In this document: positions 9,565 to 18,979 of the stretch, one piece after another
How positions within the stretch are numbered: position 1 is the stretch's first letter
Layout of the letters: each line of letters starts with the position of its first letter
Assembly: GCF_031598375.1 (NCBI RefSeq)
Contig: NZ_CP123872.1
Location: 2,662,501 to 2,726,500, forward strand
DNA from: Temperatibacter marinus
GTDB lineage: Bacteria > Pseudomonadota > Alphaproteobacteria > Sphingomonadales > Kordiimonadaceae
DNA length: 64,000 nucleotides
Reading direction: 5' to 3'
The notes under the pieces: model-generated
Seen by the model: the letters and a program-made list of their open reading frames with translations, nothing else
Told to the model about the DNA's origin: nothing
The model's database searches: none
Program-made: the position numbers and the translations under genes

Positions 9565-9632
9565 AAACATTTCCTTTTATGGATAAATAAAGTCAAAACC
9601 AGTCATAAGCAGCACAAAGTAAAAAGTCCAGA

Positions 9633-12182
9633 CTAGTATATGCCGCCTGTGCCTTTTTTCACTTTTTTCTCTTTAGAAGCTGTTACAGCACCATCAAGAA
9701 CTACGGTTTTCCCTAGGCGAGGTTCTGTGCCAGGTTTAAAAGCTTCCCAGATAACATTCTTGTCGTTAAAACCTGCTGGTTGTCCTGTCTTAGAATCAAC
9801 TCGCACTAAATGAATGCCGGACGGAATTCTAAGTGGCACAGCTGGTTTGCCCTCAAGCGCTTTTTTCATAAAATCAGCAAAAATAGGAACTGGCACTGTC
9901 GACCCTTCTTCAATCTCCCCTAATGAGCGAGGGCGATCAAATCCAACGAAAACACCCACAACCAAATCTGCAGAAAACCCAACGAACCAGAGGTCTGCTG
10001 CCCTATTGGTAGTCCCTGTCTTCCCCCCTATGGATTGGTTAGGAACCCGCCATTTCAAGCTTCTGGCAGTTCCTCGTGTGGCAACCCCTTCCATCATTGA
10101 AACAAGCTGATAGGACGTCAATCCGTCAATAACGCGCTCTCTTTTTTCTGGCAAATTAGGTTCTCTTTGACTGAGTTCCCATCCGAAATTACATCCAGGA
10201 CATTGGTTTAATTTTTCATCCTCATTCAAATAAGGATAAATTGTACGGCCGCGCCTGTCTTGTATTCGATCAATCATGATTGGCGAAATCTTATGCCCTC
10301 CGTTTACAAGAGTGCCGTAGGCGGCTGTAAGATCAATTAAAGTCACCTCGCCTGCTCCTAAAGATCCTGCCAGAGTTGGTTCGAGATTATCTGCTAAATC
10401 AAATTTCTGAGCATAATTAATGACATTTCTCATGCCTAAATGCTGTGCTAAGCGAACAGTCATTAAATTCCGAGATTTTTCTATACCAAGTCGAAGCGTG
10501 CTCGGGCCATAGAATTTATTTGAACTATTCCGTGGTTTCCATTTACCACGGCCTTCTCCCTGATCAATGACAAAAGGGGCATCTAAAACTAGGCTTGAAG
10601 GCGTAAAATCTTGCTCTAATGCAGCGCCATATACAAAGGGTTTAAAAGCAGAGCCTGGTTGTCTTTTAGCCTGAGTAGCTCGATTATATTGGCTGGATTT
10701 GTAATCATACCCTCCAACGAGTGCTAAAACACGACCCGTATGAGGATCCATAGCCACTAAGGCCCCTTCCACATCGGGAACTTGCTGCAGACTATATTGT
10801 GGGAATAGCTCAATGAGGCCCCCGTCAGGCGCAATGAAGCTTTCTTTTCGGAGTGCGGGTGACGCTAATTTATGAACAGCAATCACATTCCCTATGGCCA
10901 CAACTTGGCCAGGATGAGTTGGTTTTCGGCCTACTCGCTCCCGGGGTAACCAGGGCCGTGCCCATTCAATTTCCTTCATCGGGATAAAACCATACCGCCC
11001 ATCGATGAGACCAATAATTACGCCATCTTCTCTCACTTCATGGACCAGAGCATTTTCCCAACTTGGCATACCGAGAGGCTTACTATAATTTTTTAATCGT
11101 TGAGGCCAATCCCCTTCAACGCTAATTGTCAAGAGAGGTCCTCTCCAGCCATGTCTTCTGTCATAATTTACAAGCCCACTCCTCAAAGATTGTTCTGCAA
11201 TTGCCTGTAATTTTGGCTCTAATGCTGTACGTACTGAGAGGCCTCCTTGATAAAGCTTCTTATCGCCGTAGAACCCTTTGATTTGGCGCCGAACTTCTTC
11301 CTCGTAATAGTCAGCTTTAAAGGTTGTAGCACCACTAGGCCTGGTCATAATAAGGGGCTCTTTTGCCGCCATTCTATATTCATCTTCGGAAATATAATTC
11401 AGGACACGCATTCTGCTCAAGACCCAATTTCGGCGAGCAATCCCTCGTTCATTATTCCGTAAAGGATGATAATTACTTGGGCCTTTAATAACGGCGGCAA
11501 GATAGGCTCGCTCTGCTAAAGTGAGTTGATTCAATGCCTTATCAAAGTAATTCAAGGCCGCAGAAGCTACACCGTAAGATCCATTACCAAAATAAATCTC
11601 ATTGAGATAAAGCTCTAAAATACGATCCTTAGTATAAGCTTTCTCGATTCTGAGGGTAAGAATAATTTCCTTCATTTTACGATCTAGGCGCTGATCAAGG
11701 GTTAGAAGAAAGTTTTTAGCGACCTGTTGAGAGATCGTGGAGCCTCCGGCAAGGGCTCTGCCCTTCATGAGGTTATAGACATTACGGATATTCGCACGCA
11801 CCATGCCCATATAATCTAAGCCAGAATGCGTATAAAAATTCTTATCCTCTGCCGCAAGGAATGCTTGGATAAGAGGTTCTGGAATGGCGTTAATCGGTAC
11901 GAACAGGCGTTTCTCTGTGGCAAATTCTGCAATCATACTGCCATCACCTGCATGAACTCGTGTCGCAACAGAAGGTTCATAGTCGGCAAGCTGTCGATAA
12001 TCTGGAAGATCATTTCTATAGTATAATAGCAGGCTGATGATACCAACCACAGCGACCGTCGTTCCGGTAAGACCAAGCCAAAATGACCATAATATCATAC
12101 GAAACCAGAGGGCTCTTTTCGCCGGTTTAGGCGTCCCTTTCTGTGTTTCCATTGAAGTCTCTAATTTTTCGGTTTCCGTCAT
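9633..12182 (-). CDS. mrcA: Penicillin-binding protein 1A (bifunctional transglycosylase/transpeptidase)
   Basis: An 849-residue class A PBP that polymerises glycan strands and cross-links them in the periplasm. A cytoplasmic tail and a transmembrane helix (about 28-52) precede the GT51 domain, with catalytic E112 in the EDKNF motif and GGSTISQQ further on. An OB-like insertion follows, then the transpeptidase domain: S511-x-x-K514 (SAFK), an SRN motif and KTGTT. All catalytic motifs are intact and the length is typical of PBP1a. The ATG at 12182 lacks a strong ribosome site. It sits between amiC and prfB, a frequent alphaproteobacterial order. A perfect 12-bp palindrome (ACAATTAATTGT, 12218-12229) lies just upstream of the start. 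Confidence 0.95.
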   Translation of the reverse strand: MTETEKLETSMETQKGTPKPAKRALWFRMILWSFWLGLTGTTVAVVGIISLLLYYRNDLPDYRQLADYEPSVATRVHAGDGSMIAEFATEKRLFVPINAIPEPLIQAFLAAEDKNFYTHSGLDYMGMVRANIRNVYNLMKGRALAGGSTISQQVAKNFLLTLDQRLDRKMKEIILTLRIEKAYTKDRILELYLNEIYFGNGSYGVASAALNYFDKALNQLTLAERAYLAAVIKGPSNYHPLRNNERGIARRNWVLSRMRVLNYISEDEYRMAAKEPLIMTRPSGATTFKADYYEEEVRRQIKGFYGDKKLYQGGLSVRTALEPKLQAIAEQSLRSGLVNYDRRHGWRGPLLTISVEGDWPQRLKNYSKPLGMPSWENALVHEVREDGVIIGLIDGRYGFIPMKEIEWARPWLPRERVGRKPTHPGQVVAIGNVIAVHKLASPALRKESFIAPDGGLIELFPQYSLQQVPDVEGALVAMDPHTGRVLALVGGYDYKSSQYNRATQAKRQPGSAFKPFVYGAALEQDFTPSSLVLDAPFVIDQGEGRGKWKPRNSSNKFYGPSTLRLGIEKSRNLMTVRLAQHLGMRNVINYAQKFDLADNLEPTLAGSLGAGEVTLIDLTAAYGTLVNGGHKISPIMIDRIQDRRGRTIYPYLNEDEKLNQCPGCNFGWELSQREPNLPEKRERVIDGLTSYQLVSMMEGVATRGTARSLKWRVPNQSIGGKTGTTNRAADLWFVGFSADLVVGVFVGFDRPRSLGEIEEGSTVPVPIFADFMKKALEGKPAVPLRIPSGIHLVRVDSKTGQPAGFNDKNVIWEAFKPGTEPRLGKTVVLDGAVTASKEKKVKKGTGGIY

Positions 12183-12343
12183 CGCTCATTCACTATGTAA
12201 CTTACTAGAGAGTAGTGACAATTAATTGTGTCGCTGATATGGCATTCCTAGAGAAAAGCAAGTGTTTATTGTTCTCTCGCCCTCTCACTCAGGTACTTTT
12301 TGGGACAGTGCAACAGTTAGGCAACATTCGAACAGGATCATCT

Positions 12344-13540
12344 TTAATTCGCCATCGCTGTTTTATTGGTGCGGAAATACATCTCAATACCGCTCTTAAT
12401 ACCTGACGCCAATTGTCGTTGTCCCCATTTGCTGTTTAATAACTTTGCATCTTGCCGATTAGTTTGATAGCCCGTTTCTATCAGAACGGATGGGATATCG
12501 GGTGCTTTCAAAACCATTAGAGGGCCGTATCGATGACCGGTTTTGAGCATCTTAACCTTTTTGCGCATTTCACGCACAAGAACCTCTGCAAACTGTGCTG
12601 AATTGTTCAGAGTTTCTCTTTGAGCAAGCTCAATTAGAATATTAGAGACTTGCTTGTCATGCCCCTCCAAATCAACACCTGTTAGAATATCTTCCCTATT
12701 CTCTTTTGCAACCAATCGTGCTGCTTCTTTATCTGAGGCCCGTTCAGACAAGCTATAGACAGACCCCCCACGAGTTTTAGTATTATCAACGGCATCAACG
12801 TGGATAGAGATAAAAAGATCAGCATCTCGCTTTTTAGCGACTTCATAGCGCATTCTAAGATCACGGGATTTATTCCGATGTAACTGAACGTTAGAATAAC
12901 GTGTTAAGTACACTTTGTAGCGGCCTGTTTTTTCTAGTTGAGTTTTAAGTTCGTTGGCAATTTTTAAAGTCAACACAGCTTCGTGAGAACCATATCGCCC
13001 CAGAGTACCTGGATCTCTTCCCCCGTGACCTGGGTCTAATACAATGATCTTCTTCCCCGTTCGTTTTCGCTTAACCTTCTTAGGTTTTGGAGGGGCTTTT
13101 GTAGCGACCGCTGTTTGCATTTTTTTTGAAGTTGCTAAGAAATTTGACCGAGACGTGGGCCGAACATCAATGACATATCGATGGCCATAACCATTTATAG
13201 GAGCTAAATAGAAATGATTGGCTACAATGCCTGCTTTATTCAGATCAAGTACAATTCTATAGACACTGGGCCTATAGACGTTATGTCGAAGCCTCGAGAT
13301 GATCCCACTTGCTTTGGGAACGGGCCGAGAGCCCCACTTGCTATCAGGAATATCAACAACAACGCGATAAGGATCGGAGAGCAACGTGAGCGTTGGAGTG
13401 ATTTTGCCAGACAAATCTAACACAATTCTACTTTGACCATTTGAAAGAGATCCAAAACGGACACCATTAATGGTCGTGTCTGCAATACTCTCAAAACTCA
13501 TCCAACAGAGGGCAAAACAGAAAATCATTAGTCTGTGCAT
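12344..13540 (-). CDS. amiC: N-acetylmuramoyl-L-alanine amidase, AmiC type
   Basis: A periplasmic zinc amidase of about 398 residues that cuts stem peptides from glycan strands during cell separation. An N-terminal signal peptide (about 1-20, ending SIA) is followed by an AMIN domain (about 21-120), a basic linker rich in K and P, and an Amidase_3 domain with DPGHGG (H172), the downstream glutamate in SHEAV, a second zinc histidine in SIHVDA and the catalytic glutamate in LIETGY. I chose the ATG at 13540 over an upstream TTG at 13558 because it begins directly with the signal peptide. It is the first gene of the amiC-mrcA-prfB group. Confidence 0.93.
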   Translation of the reverse strand: MHRLMIFCFALCWMSFESIADTTINGVRFGSLSNGQSRIVLDLSGKITPTLTLLSDPYRVVVDIPDSKWGSRPVPKASGIISRLRHNVYRPSVYRIVLDLNKAGIVANHFYLAPINGYGHRYVIDVRPTSRSNFLATSKKMQTAVATKAPPKPKKVKRKRTGKKIIVLDPGHGGRDPGTLGRYGSHEAVLTLKIANELKTQLEKTGRYKVYLTRYSNVQLHRNKSRDLRMRYEVAKKRDADLFISIHVDAVDNTKTRGGSVYSLSERASDKEAARLVAKENREDILTGVDLEGHDKQVSNILIELAQRETLNNSAQFAEVLVREMRKKVKMLKTGHRYGPLMVLKAPDIPSVLIETGYQTNRQDAKLLNSKWGQRQLASGIKSGIEMYFRTNKTAMAN

Positions 13541-14222
13541 AGTAAGTCCAAGTCCCAACCCTAATTAACCAGTATCATCTTGTATAAAACATTGCGCCTT
13601 CATGCAAGGCAGCAATGAAGACCTTTCTATCTAAAGTTCATATTTATGACTAAAATATGCCCAAATCCTAAAATCACAATTATTTTATAGGTTTGGATAA
13701 TATTTCATTTGTTTTTAATTTCTAATGGCTCTATGGTGCGATCAATGAATTTTTGATTTGATGAGTAAATTTTCTACATCGGATCATCTGATATTATAGA
13801 ATTAATTCTGTCCCTGGAGGCCTACTTAGCCCCCACCCTTGAAAAAAAACAATCAAGAATGGGTGTAAAGAAACAGAATTCCTATGATGTCAGCATAAGG
13901 ATAATACAATGAAGAATAATATTTTAGAGGCACTTGCCAATCTAAATGCGTCCATAGTCGAGATTTTCACCTCGCTAGGTGCGACAATTCTTGTATTTTC
14001 TAAATTCATTTCATCCAACAAAATTCTATCCACCATCATTAAAGCTAGTAATGCTCCTATGGATTTGAGCACCATTGCTTTTTCTGATGACTGGTTTTCT
14101 ATCCACCGATTTTCTAAAATCACAAACAAAATGTTTCAGCGCTCCTGCCCTAAGCTCACCGTCAATCAAACGATTAGCAGCTGCAGTGATCAAGCGCGAA
14201 ACAATCATTGGAGTAAATTTTT
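13541..14222 (+). promoter_or_regulatory. Long structured leader region upstream of rne
   Basis: This gap of about 680 bp holds no recognised gene. A TATTAT (13792-13797) next to a perfect 12-bp palindrome AGAATTAATTCT (13798-13809) could be a promoter core. Downstream, AATTCTGT (13804-13811) pairs with ACAGAATT (13873-13880), enclosing a second stem CACCC-TTGA (13834-13842) with TCAA-gaat-GGGTG (13853-13865). If transcription starts near 13804 the rne leader is about 420 nt. Long autoregulatory rne leaders are established in E. coli; whether this one acts likewise is inference. The segment between the amiC start and about 13790 shows only A+T-rich sequence. Confidence 0.4.
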
Positions 14223-14298
14223 ATGTCAACAAGAATGCTTATCGACACACGTCACTCGGAAGAGACACGTGTTGCCGTTGTTAAGGGAAGCCGTGTAG
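13909..14298 (+). other. Possible upstream ORF in the rne leader (129 codons), function unknown
   Basis: An ATG at 13909 has a well-placed AAGGA ribosome site 7 nt upstream, and the frame runs 129 codons, overlapping the rne start by 76 bp in another frame. The product resembles no family I know; its first third is hydrophobic (about residues 10-45) and the rest is serine-, lysine- and cysteine-containing without a clear pattern. Two overlapping minus-strand frames also exist here, so coding potential is ambiguous. It may be a regulatory uORF whose translation affects rne initiation, or chance. Confidence 0.2.
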
Positions 14299-17200
14299 AG
14301 GACTTTGATTACGAATCAGTCGCTAAAAAACAGCTTAAAGGTAATATTTACCTTGCCCGCGTCACACGTGTAGAACCGTCGCTTCAAGCATGTTTCGTCG
14401 AATACGGCGGAAACAGGCATGGTTTTCTAGCCTTTAGCGAGATACACCCAGATTATTATCAAATTCCAGCAGAAGACAGAGAAGCGCTCTTAGCTGAAGG
14501 CGAAGAATATGCCGACACAGCCTCTGATTTTGATGAGGATGAGGATGAGGATTTTGATGATGCGCCAAAAGAGAAAACAAGGCCCAAGAAACAAAGGCCT
14601 CGCAGATCTTCACGTAATTCAAGAAAACGTCAAGAGCCTACAGATGATAACCCTATTGTAGAAGAAGGTGCAGATGTAATAGAGGCGTCCTCTGCATCCG
14701 ACGACATGGATCTTATTGAAGAATCTGCTAAAACTGCTGAGGCCGTTGAAACAGGTGATGGTGACACGCCTGCTGAACAGACTGAAAAGAAGGCAAGAAA
14801 ACCAAGACGCCCAAGAAAACCTCGGAAAAAGGCAGCTCCAGAAAAAACTGAAGAAAGCACAGAGGAACAAACAGAAGCAAAAAATTCTGAAGAGTCCTCT
14901 GAAGCGTTACCTGAGACGCCAAACACTGCTGAGAGCGAAACTTCAGCAGAGGAAAATGATGACAACAAAACCATTGGCGAAGACACCAGTGATGATGCAG
15001 TCCTTGAATCAGAGGTGATTACTGAGGATGTGGTCAACGAAGAAACAAATGATAGTGATTCACCTGATGATGAAAAAGAAGACCTCTCCTCCTCCATTCG
15101 TGAAGTCGAAGATGATGACCAATCAATTGAAGAAATTGAACATGAAGGCGCCTCTCTAGAAGAAGTTGAGACGGACACTGAAACTGAAAGTATCAATGAA
15201 AATGAGGATACTCCTGAGCAAGCAGCTCTTGATGAAGATGAAGCACGTGAACTTCGCAAACGCCGCTATTTCCTGAGAACTGTTAAGCGTCGATATAAAA
15301 TTCAAGAAGTTATAAAACGTCGCCAAGTCCTCTTAATTCAAGTCGTTAAAGAAGAGCGTGGCAACAAAGGGGCTGCGCTAACAACCTACTTGTCTCTTGC
15401 AGGCCGTTTCTGCGTTTTGATGCCAAATAGCACTCATTCTGGCGGCATTAGCCGTAAAATTTCTTCTCATGCAGACCGTCGCCGCCTTAAAGGTATTATT
15501 AGCAGTCTGAACATGCCCCACGATATGGGCTTAATTGTTCGAACAGCTGGTATGAAGAGAACCAAAGTTGAGATTAAACGTGACTATGATTATATGCTGA
15601 GAATGTGGAATGCTATACGCGATCTCACACTCAAAAGCACGGCTCCTGCACTCATTTACGAAGAAGGCAATTTGATTAAACGTGCCATTCGCGACCTATA
15701 CAACAAAGAAATTGATGAAATCTTAGTCGAAGGTCGCGGCTATCGTCAGGCAAAAGACTTTATGAAGATGCTCATGCCTAGCCATGCATCAAAAATTAAG
15801 CATTATAACAATCGCATCCCCCTCTTCCACCGCTATCAGGTAGAAGGCCAGCTTGCGAGCATGTATGATCCCGTTGTTCAGCTTAAATCTGGTGGATATG
15901 TTGTTATTAATCCAACTGAAGCCTTAATTTCTATTGATGTAAACTCTGGTCGAGCAACCAAAGAAAGTAGTATTGAACAAACTGCAATCAATACAAACTT
16001 GGAAGCCGCTGAAGAAGTTGCGCGTCAATTAAGACTGAGAGACATGGCCGGTCTTGTGGTGATTGATTTTATTGATATGGAAGACAGAAATAATATCAGA
16101 TCAGTCGAACGTAGAATGAAAGAAGTCCTTAAAAATGACCGTGCGCGTATCCAAGTCGGTAAGATTTCTAGCTTTGGCTTAATGGAAATGTCTCGTCAAC
16201 GGCTGCGCCCTAATCTTCTTGAAGCTGCTATGCACGAATGCGCACACTGTAAAGGAAGCGGTGTTGTACCTACTGTGGAATCCGCAGCTTTAACGGTCTT
16301 GAGAGAACTAGAAGAAGAAGGCATTAGAAGTCGATCTTCTATTATTAGAGCTTCTCTCCATCATGAGGTAGCCGCTTATATTCTAAACAATAAGCGTCGC
16401 CAACTTCTTGATTTGGAGTTCTTGTATAAATTTAGAATTGAGTTGTTATCTCGTACAGATTTTGGCCCGAGCCAAATTGAAATTGAACGGGAAGCCATTA
16501 AAACTGGTGAAAAACCAACTGTGACTGCTGATGAAATGGTTTCGCCAGTATCGTTTGATAGCCCGGATGACACCACTGAGACAGCAGAAGTAAAAGCATC
16601 TGATGCGGGTGAAACTGAGAATGCATCTGATGCCTCAGATAAGTCCGATTCTTCGGATGATAAACCAAAGAGACGTCGTCGCCGCCGTCGTCGCAAGTCT
16701 AGAGATCAAGAGGACGATAATGATTCTTCAGAAACAAAAGAGTCCGTGCCGACAGATGTCGAAAGTGGTGATAAAGCTGACTCATCGGACGATCCCGATC
16801 TAGAGGATGAAAATTCTGATGAAAAGTCATCTCGCCGCAGACGTGGGCGCCGTGGTGGAAGACGTCGTCGCCGTTCTGAAAAACCAGAAGACCAAGACTC
16901 TCAAGAGCAATCTGAATCGTCTGAAGACACTTCCGGTTCTGAAGAACCTAAATCAGGTGAAAAAGTGACTGAGGCAAGCGCTGAAGAAACAGAGAAAAAG
17001 CCTCGCCGTCGCGGCCGTCCAAGAAAAGAGAAAGACTCTTCAGAAACTTCTGATAATAAAGAGACATCTCAAGAGGATACAAAAGCAGAGAAGCCAAAAA
17101 GACGAGGCCGTAAACCTGCTGCGAAGAAAGAGGCCTCTTCAGACGAAGGGTCTTCAACGCCTGAGACAACAGAAAAATCAGAGAACTCTGAAAAATCTGA

Positions 17201-17366
17201 AAAATCTGAAAGAAAACCTTCTAGACGAGCTTCAAAAAAGCAAGAAGGGTCTGAAAAAAAGACAAGCTCTGATCCACAGAAACCTCAGGATACACAAGCT
17301 CCTCAGGAACCTGCAGATCCTAACCAGCCAAAACGTAAAGGGTGGTGGCAGAGAACATTCGGCTAG
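14223..17366 (+). CDS. rne: Ribonuclease E
   Basis: A 1047-residue endoribonuclease and degradosome scaffold. The S1 domain starts near residue 35 and is interrupted by a very long acidic, lysine-containing low-complexity insertion (about 95-345). The catalytic core follows with metal-binding D572 (SIDVNSG) and D618 (IDFIDM) and the zinc link C673-x-x-C676. The C-terminal third is disordered, alternating acidic serine-rich stretches with arginine blocks (runs of eight or more R near residue 820, and around 880 and 925) that probably bind RNA. The final residues RKGWWQRTFG contain the GWW peptide that binds PNPase in Caulobacter. GGAG precedes the ATG. The long leader suggests autoregulation. 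Confidence 0.96.
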   Translation: MSTRMLIDTRHSEETRVAVVKGSRVEDFDYESVAKKQLKGNIYLARVTRVEPSLQACFVEYGGNRHGFLAFSEIHPDYYQIPAEDREALLAEGEEYADTASDFDEDEDEDFDDAPKEKTRPKKQRPRRSSRNSRKRQEPTDDNPIVEEGADVIEASSASDDMDLIEESAKTAEAVETGDGDTPAEQTEKKARKPRRPRKPRKKAAPEKTEESTEEQTEAKNSEESSEALPETPNTAESETSAEENDDNKTIGEDTSDDAVLESEVITEDVVNEETNDSDSPDDEKEDLSSSIREVEDDDQSIEEIEHEGASLEEVETDTETESINENEDTPEQAALDEDEARELRKRRYFLRTVKRRYKIQEVIKRRQVLLIQVVKEERGNKGAALTTYLSLAGRFCVLMPNSTHSGGISRKISSHADRRRLKGIISSLNMPHDMGLIVRTAGMKRTKVEIKRDYDYMLRMWNAIRDLTLKSTAPALIYEEGNLIKRAIRDLYNKEIDEILVEGRGYRQAKDFMKMLMPSHASKIKHYNNRIPLFHRYQVEGQLASMYDPVVQLKSGGYVVINPTEALISIDVNSGRATKESSIEQTAINTNLEAAEEVARQLRLRDMAGLVVIDFIDMEDRNNIRSVERRMKEVLKNDRARIQVGKISSFGLMEMSRQRLRPNLLEAAMHECAHCKGSGVVPTVESAALTVLRELEEEGIRSRSSIIRASLHHEVAAYILNNKRRQLLDLEFLYKFRIELLSRTDFGPSQIEIEREAIKTGEKPTVTADEMVSPVSFDSPDDTTETAEVKASDAGETENASDASDKSDSSDDKPKRRRRRRRRKSRDQEDDNDSSETKESVPTDVESGDKADSSDDPDLEDENSDEKSSRRRRGRRGGRRRRRSEKPEDQDSQEQSESSEDTSGSEEPKSGEKVTEASAEETEKKPRRRGRPRKEKDSSETSDNKETSQEDTKAEKPKRRGRKPAAKKEASSDEGSSTPETTEKSENSEKSEKSERKPSRRASKKQEGSEKKTSSDPQKPQDTQAPQEPADPNQPKRKGWWQRTFG

Positions 17367-17390
17367 GCCTAACTCAGAATAATCTTTATA

Positions 17391-17418
17391 AAAGAGGCGA
17401 ATTTTCGCCTCTTTTTTT
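17391..17418 (+). terminator. Intrinsic terminator of rne
   Basis: AAAGAGGCGA, loop ATTT, TCGCCTCTTT forms a 10-bp perfect stem ending in a T run, 24 bp after the rne stop. Confidence 0.92.
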
Positions 17419-17498
17419 ATAAACTAAAGGATAGTTAATGTTCATTGACCGTTCATCAAAGAGGGGTTAGCCTCAGGGTATATAGAATAGGATTGAGA

Positions 17499-18917
17499 AT
17501 GAAATTATATCTAACCAAAGCTATTGCCATTTTATTTGTGATTGCTCTAGCCACTACATCAATGTCATTGTCTGTAAAGGCGCAAGGCCTATCGATCCTA
17601 AGAGATGCCGAAACCGAAGCTTTCCTTAGACGGATTGGCACACCAATTTTTCAGGCCGCGAGACTCACTCCAGAAAACATCAATATTTATTTGGTTAATG
17701 ATAAGTCCATTAACGCATTTGTTACAGGAGGCCAGAACATATTCTTTCATTCCGGCCTGCTAATGCGCATGGATAATGTGGATGAGCTTTTTGGCGTGAT
17801 GGCCCACGAGACAGGTCATATTTCGGGCGGGCATTCTGTTAGAACGCGCGAAGCCTTTGGTAAAGCTTCTGGCTATTCAATTGCCTCTATGGTTTTAGGC
17901 GTCGCGGCCATTCTTGCAGGCAGTGCTGATGCTGGAATCGCAGCAATGATGGCGGGTCAGCAAATGACAATGGGATCCATGCTAACCTACAGCCGTAATC
18001 AAGAAGCTACAACGGACCAAGCAGGAGCCTCCTATCTTGAAAAAAATAATATCAGCGGAAAAGGCCTCATTACTTTCTTTAAAAAACTACAAGAACAAGA
18101 GTTTATTTATAGCGCTAATAGAAACCCATATATGAGAACTCACCCTTTAACCCAAGATCGTATTTCTCGCTTAGAATATGTGGTCACGACCTCTGAGAAT
18201 TATAACAAACCGCCTAATCAAGACTTGAATAATCAATTTCTTCGAATTCGTGCTAAGCTTGAAGGCTATATAAACGGTCCTTTTTATACCCTAAAAAAAT
18301 ACCCCCTCAGTGATCAATCCATACCCGCAAAATATGCACGAATCTACGCATATCATCGTGCTCTTGAATGGGACAAGGCGCTTGCTGAGGTAGAAGATCT
18401 CATTAAAATTGAACCAGAAAATCCTTATTTTTATGAGATTAAAGGCCAAGTTCTTTTTGAGAGTGGTAAATTAGAAGAAGCTGCTGCACCCCTCAAGAAA
18501 GCGACAAAGTTAGCACCGAATGAGGCTCTAATCCTAACAGCCTATGCCCAAGCCCTCCTATCAGTCGAAGGAAAAGACGGTCTTATTAAAAAGAATAACT
18601 TACAGCTTGCCCTGCCTTTGTTGAAAGATGCTACGCGTCTTGATAATGAAAATACTTTTGCATGGTATAATTTAGCAAAAGTCTATAGTGCGCTTGATGA
18701 TAAGCCCAAAGCAAGCCTTGCAACTGCGGAACGCTTTTTCAGCATGGGAGCTCTACAACAAGCAGATTATCATGCGAATATGGCAAAAAAAGAATTTCGC
18801 GAAGGAACAATCGACTGGCTAAGAGCAGAAGATATTATCCTTATTTCACAGCCCTATTTAGAAAAGATGCGAAACAGTAAGCGCCGATCATCACGAAGAC
18901 GTGTGCTTCAGGAATAA
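17499..18917 (+). CDS. Exported M48 metalloprotease with TPR repeats (BepA/YfgC-like)
   Basis: A 472-residue protein with a signal peptide (about 1-28, ending VKA) and an M48 domain carrying H103-E104-x-x-H107 (AHETGH) and a downstream NQEATTDQAG segment supplying the third zinc ligand. The C-terminal half (about 250-450) consists of tetratricopeptide-type helices. This is the layout of BepA/YfgC, a periplasmic protease and chaperone for outer-membrane protein assembly. The ATG at 17499 has AGGA six bases upstream; an in-frame TTG 54 bp earlier would only place extra residues before the signal peptide. It is followed at 62 bp by a DsbA-like gene, consistent with a periplasmic folding and quality-control pair. 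Confidence 0.9.
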   Translation: MKLYLTKAIAILFVIALATTSMSLSVKAQGLSILRDAETEAFLRRIGTPIFQAARLTPENINIYLVNDKSINAFVTGGQNIFFHSGLLMRMDNVDELFGVMAHETGHISGGHSVRTREAFGKASGYSIASMVLGVAAILAGSADAGIAAMMAGQQMTMGSMLTYSRNQEATTDQAGASYLEKNNISGKGLITFFKKLQEQEFIYSANRNPYMRTHPLTQDRISRLEYVVTTSENYNKPPNQDLNNQFLRIRAKLEGYINGPFYTLKKYPLSDQSIPAKYARIYAYHRALEWDKALAEVEDLIKIEPENPYFYEIKGQVLFESGKLEEAAAPLKKATKLAPNEALILTAYAQALLSVEGKDGLIKKNNLQLALPLLKDATRLDNENTFAWYNLAKVYSALDDKPKASLATAERFFSMGALQQADYHANMAKKEFREGTIDWLRAEDIILISQPYLEKMRNSKRRSSRRRVLQE

Positions 18918-18979
18918 CTATTTACAAATCCCTTCCTGTTGATTAACAAGCTTGCATTGATCAAGCAAAGGAATAGAAC

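Noticed and set aside
12218-12229. Palindrome ACAATTAATTGT before mrcA as an operator
   Set aside because: Short and fully A+T-rich in the core; likely by chance in this composition and not supported by a second copy.
13890-14208. Overlapping minus-strand frames that could be read as a frameshifted small gene upstream of rne
   Set aside because: No ribosome site for either and no recognised family; joining them would require an assumed frameshift.
14630-15259. 209-codon serine-rich minus-strand frame
   Set aside because: It is the antisense of the acidic low-complexity insertion of RNase E; serine-rich composition is a by-product of Glu/Asp codons.
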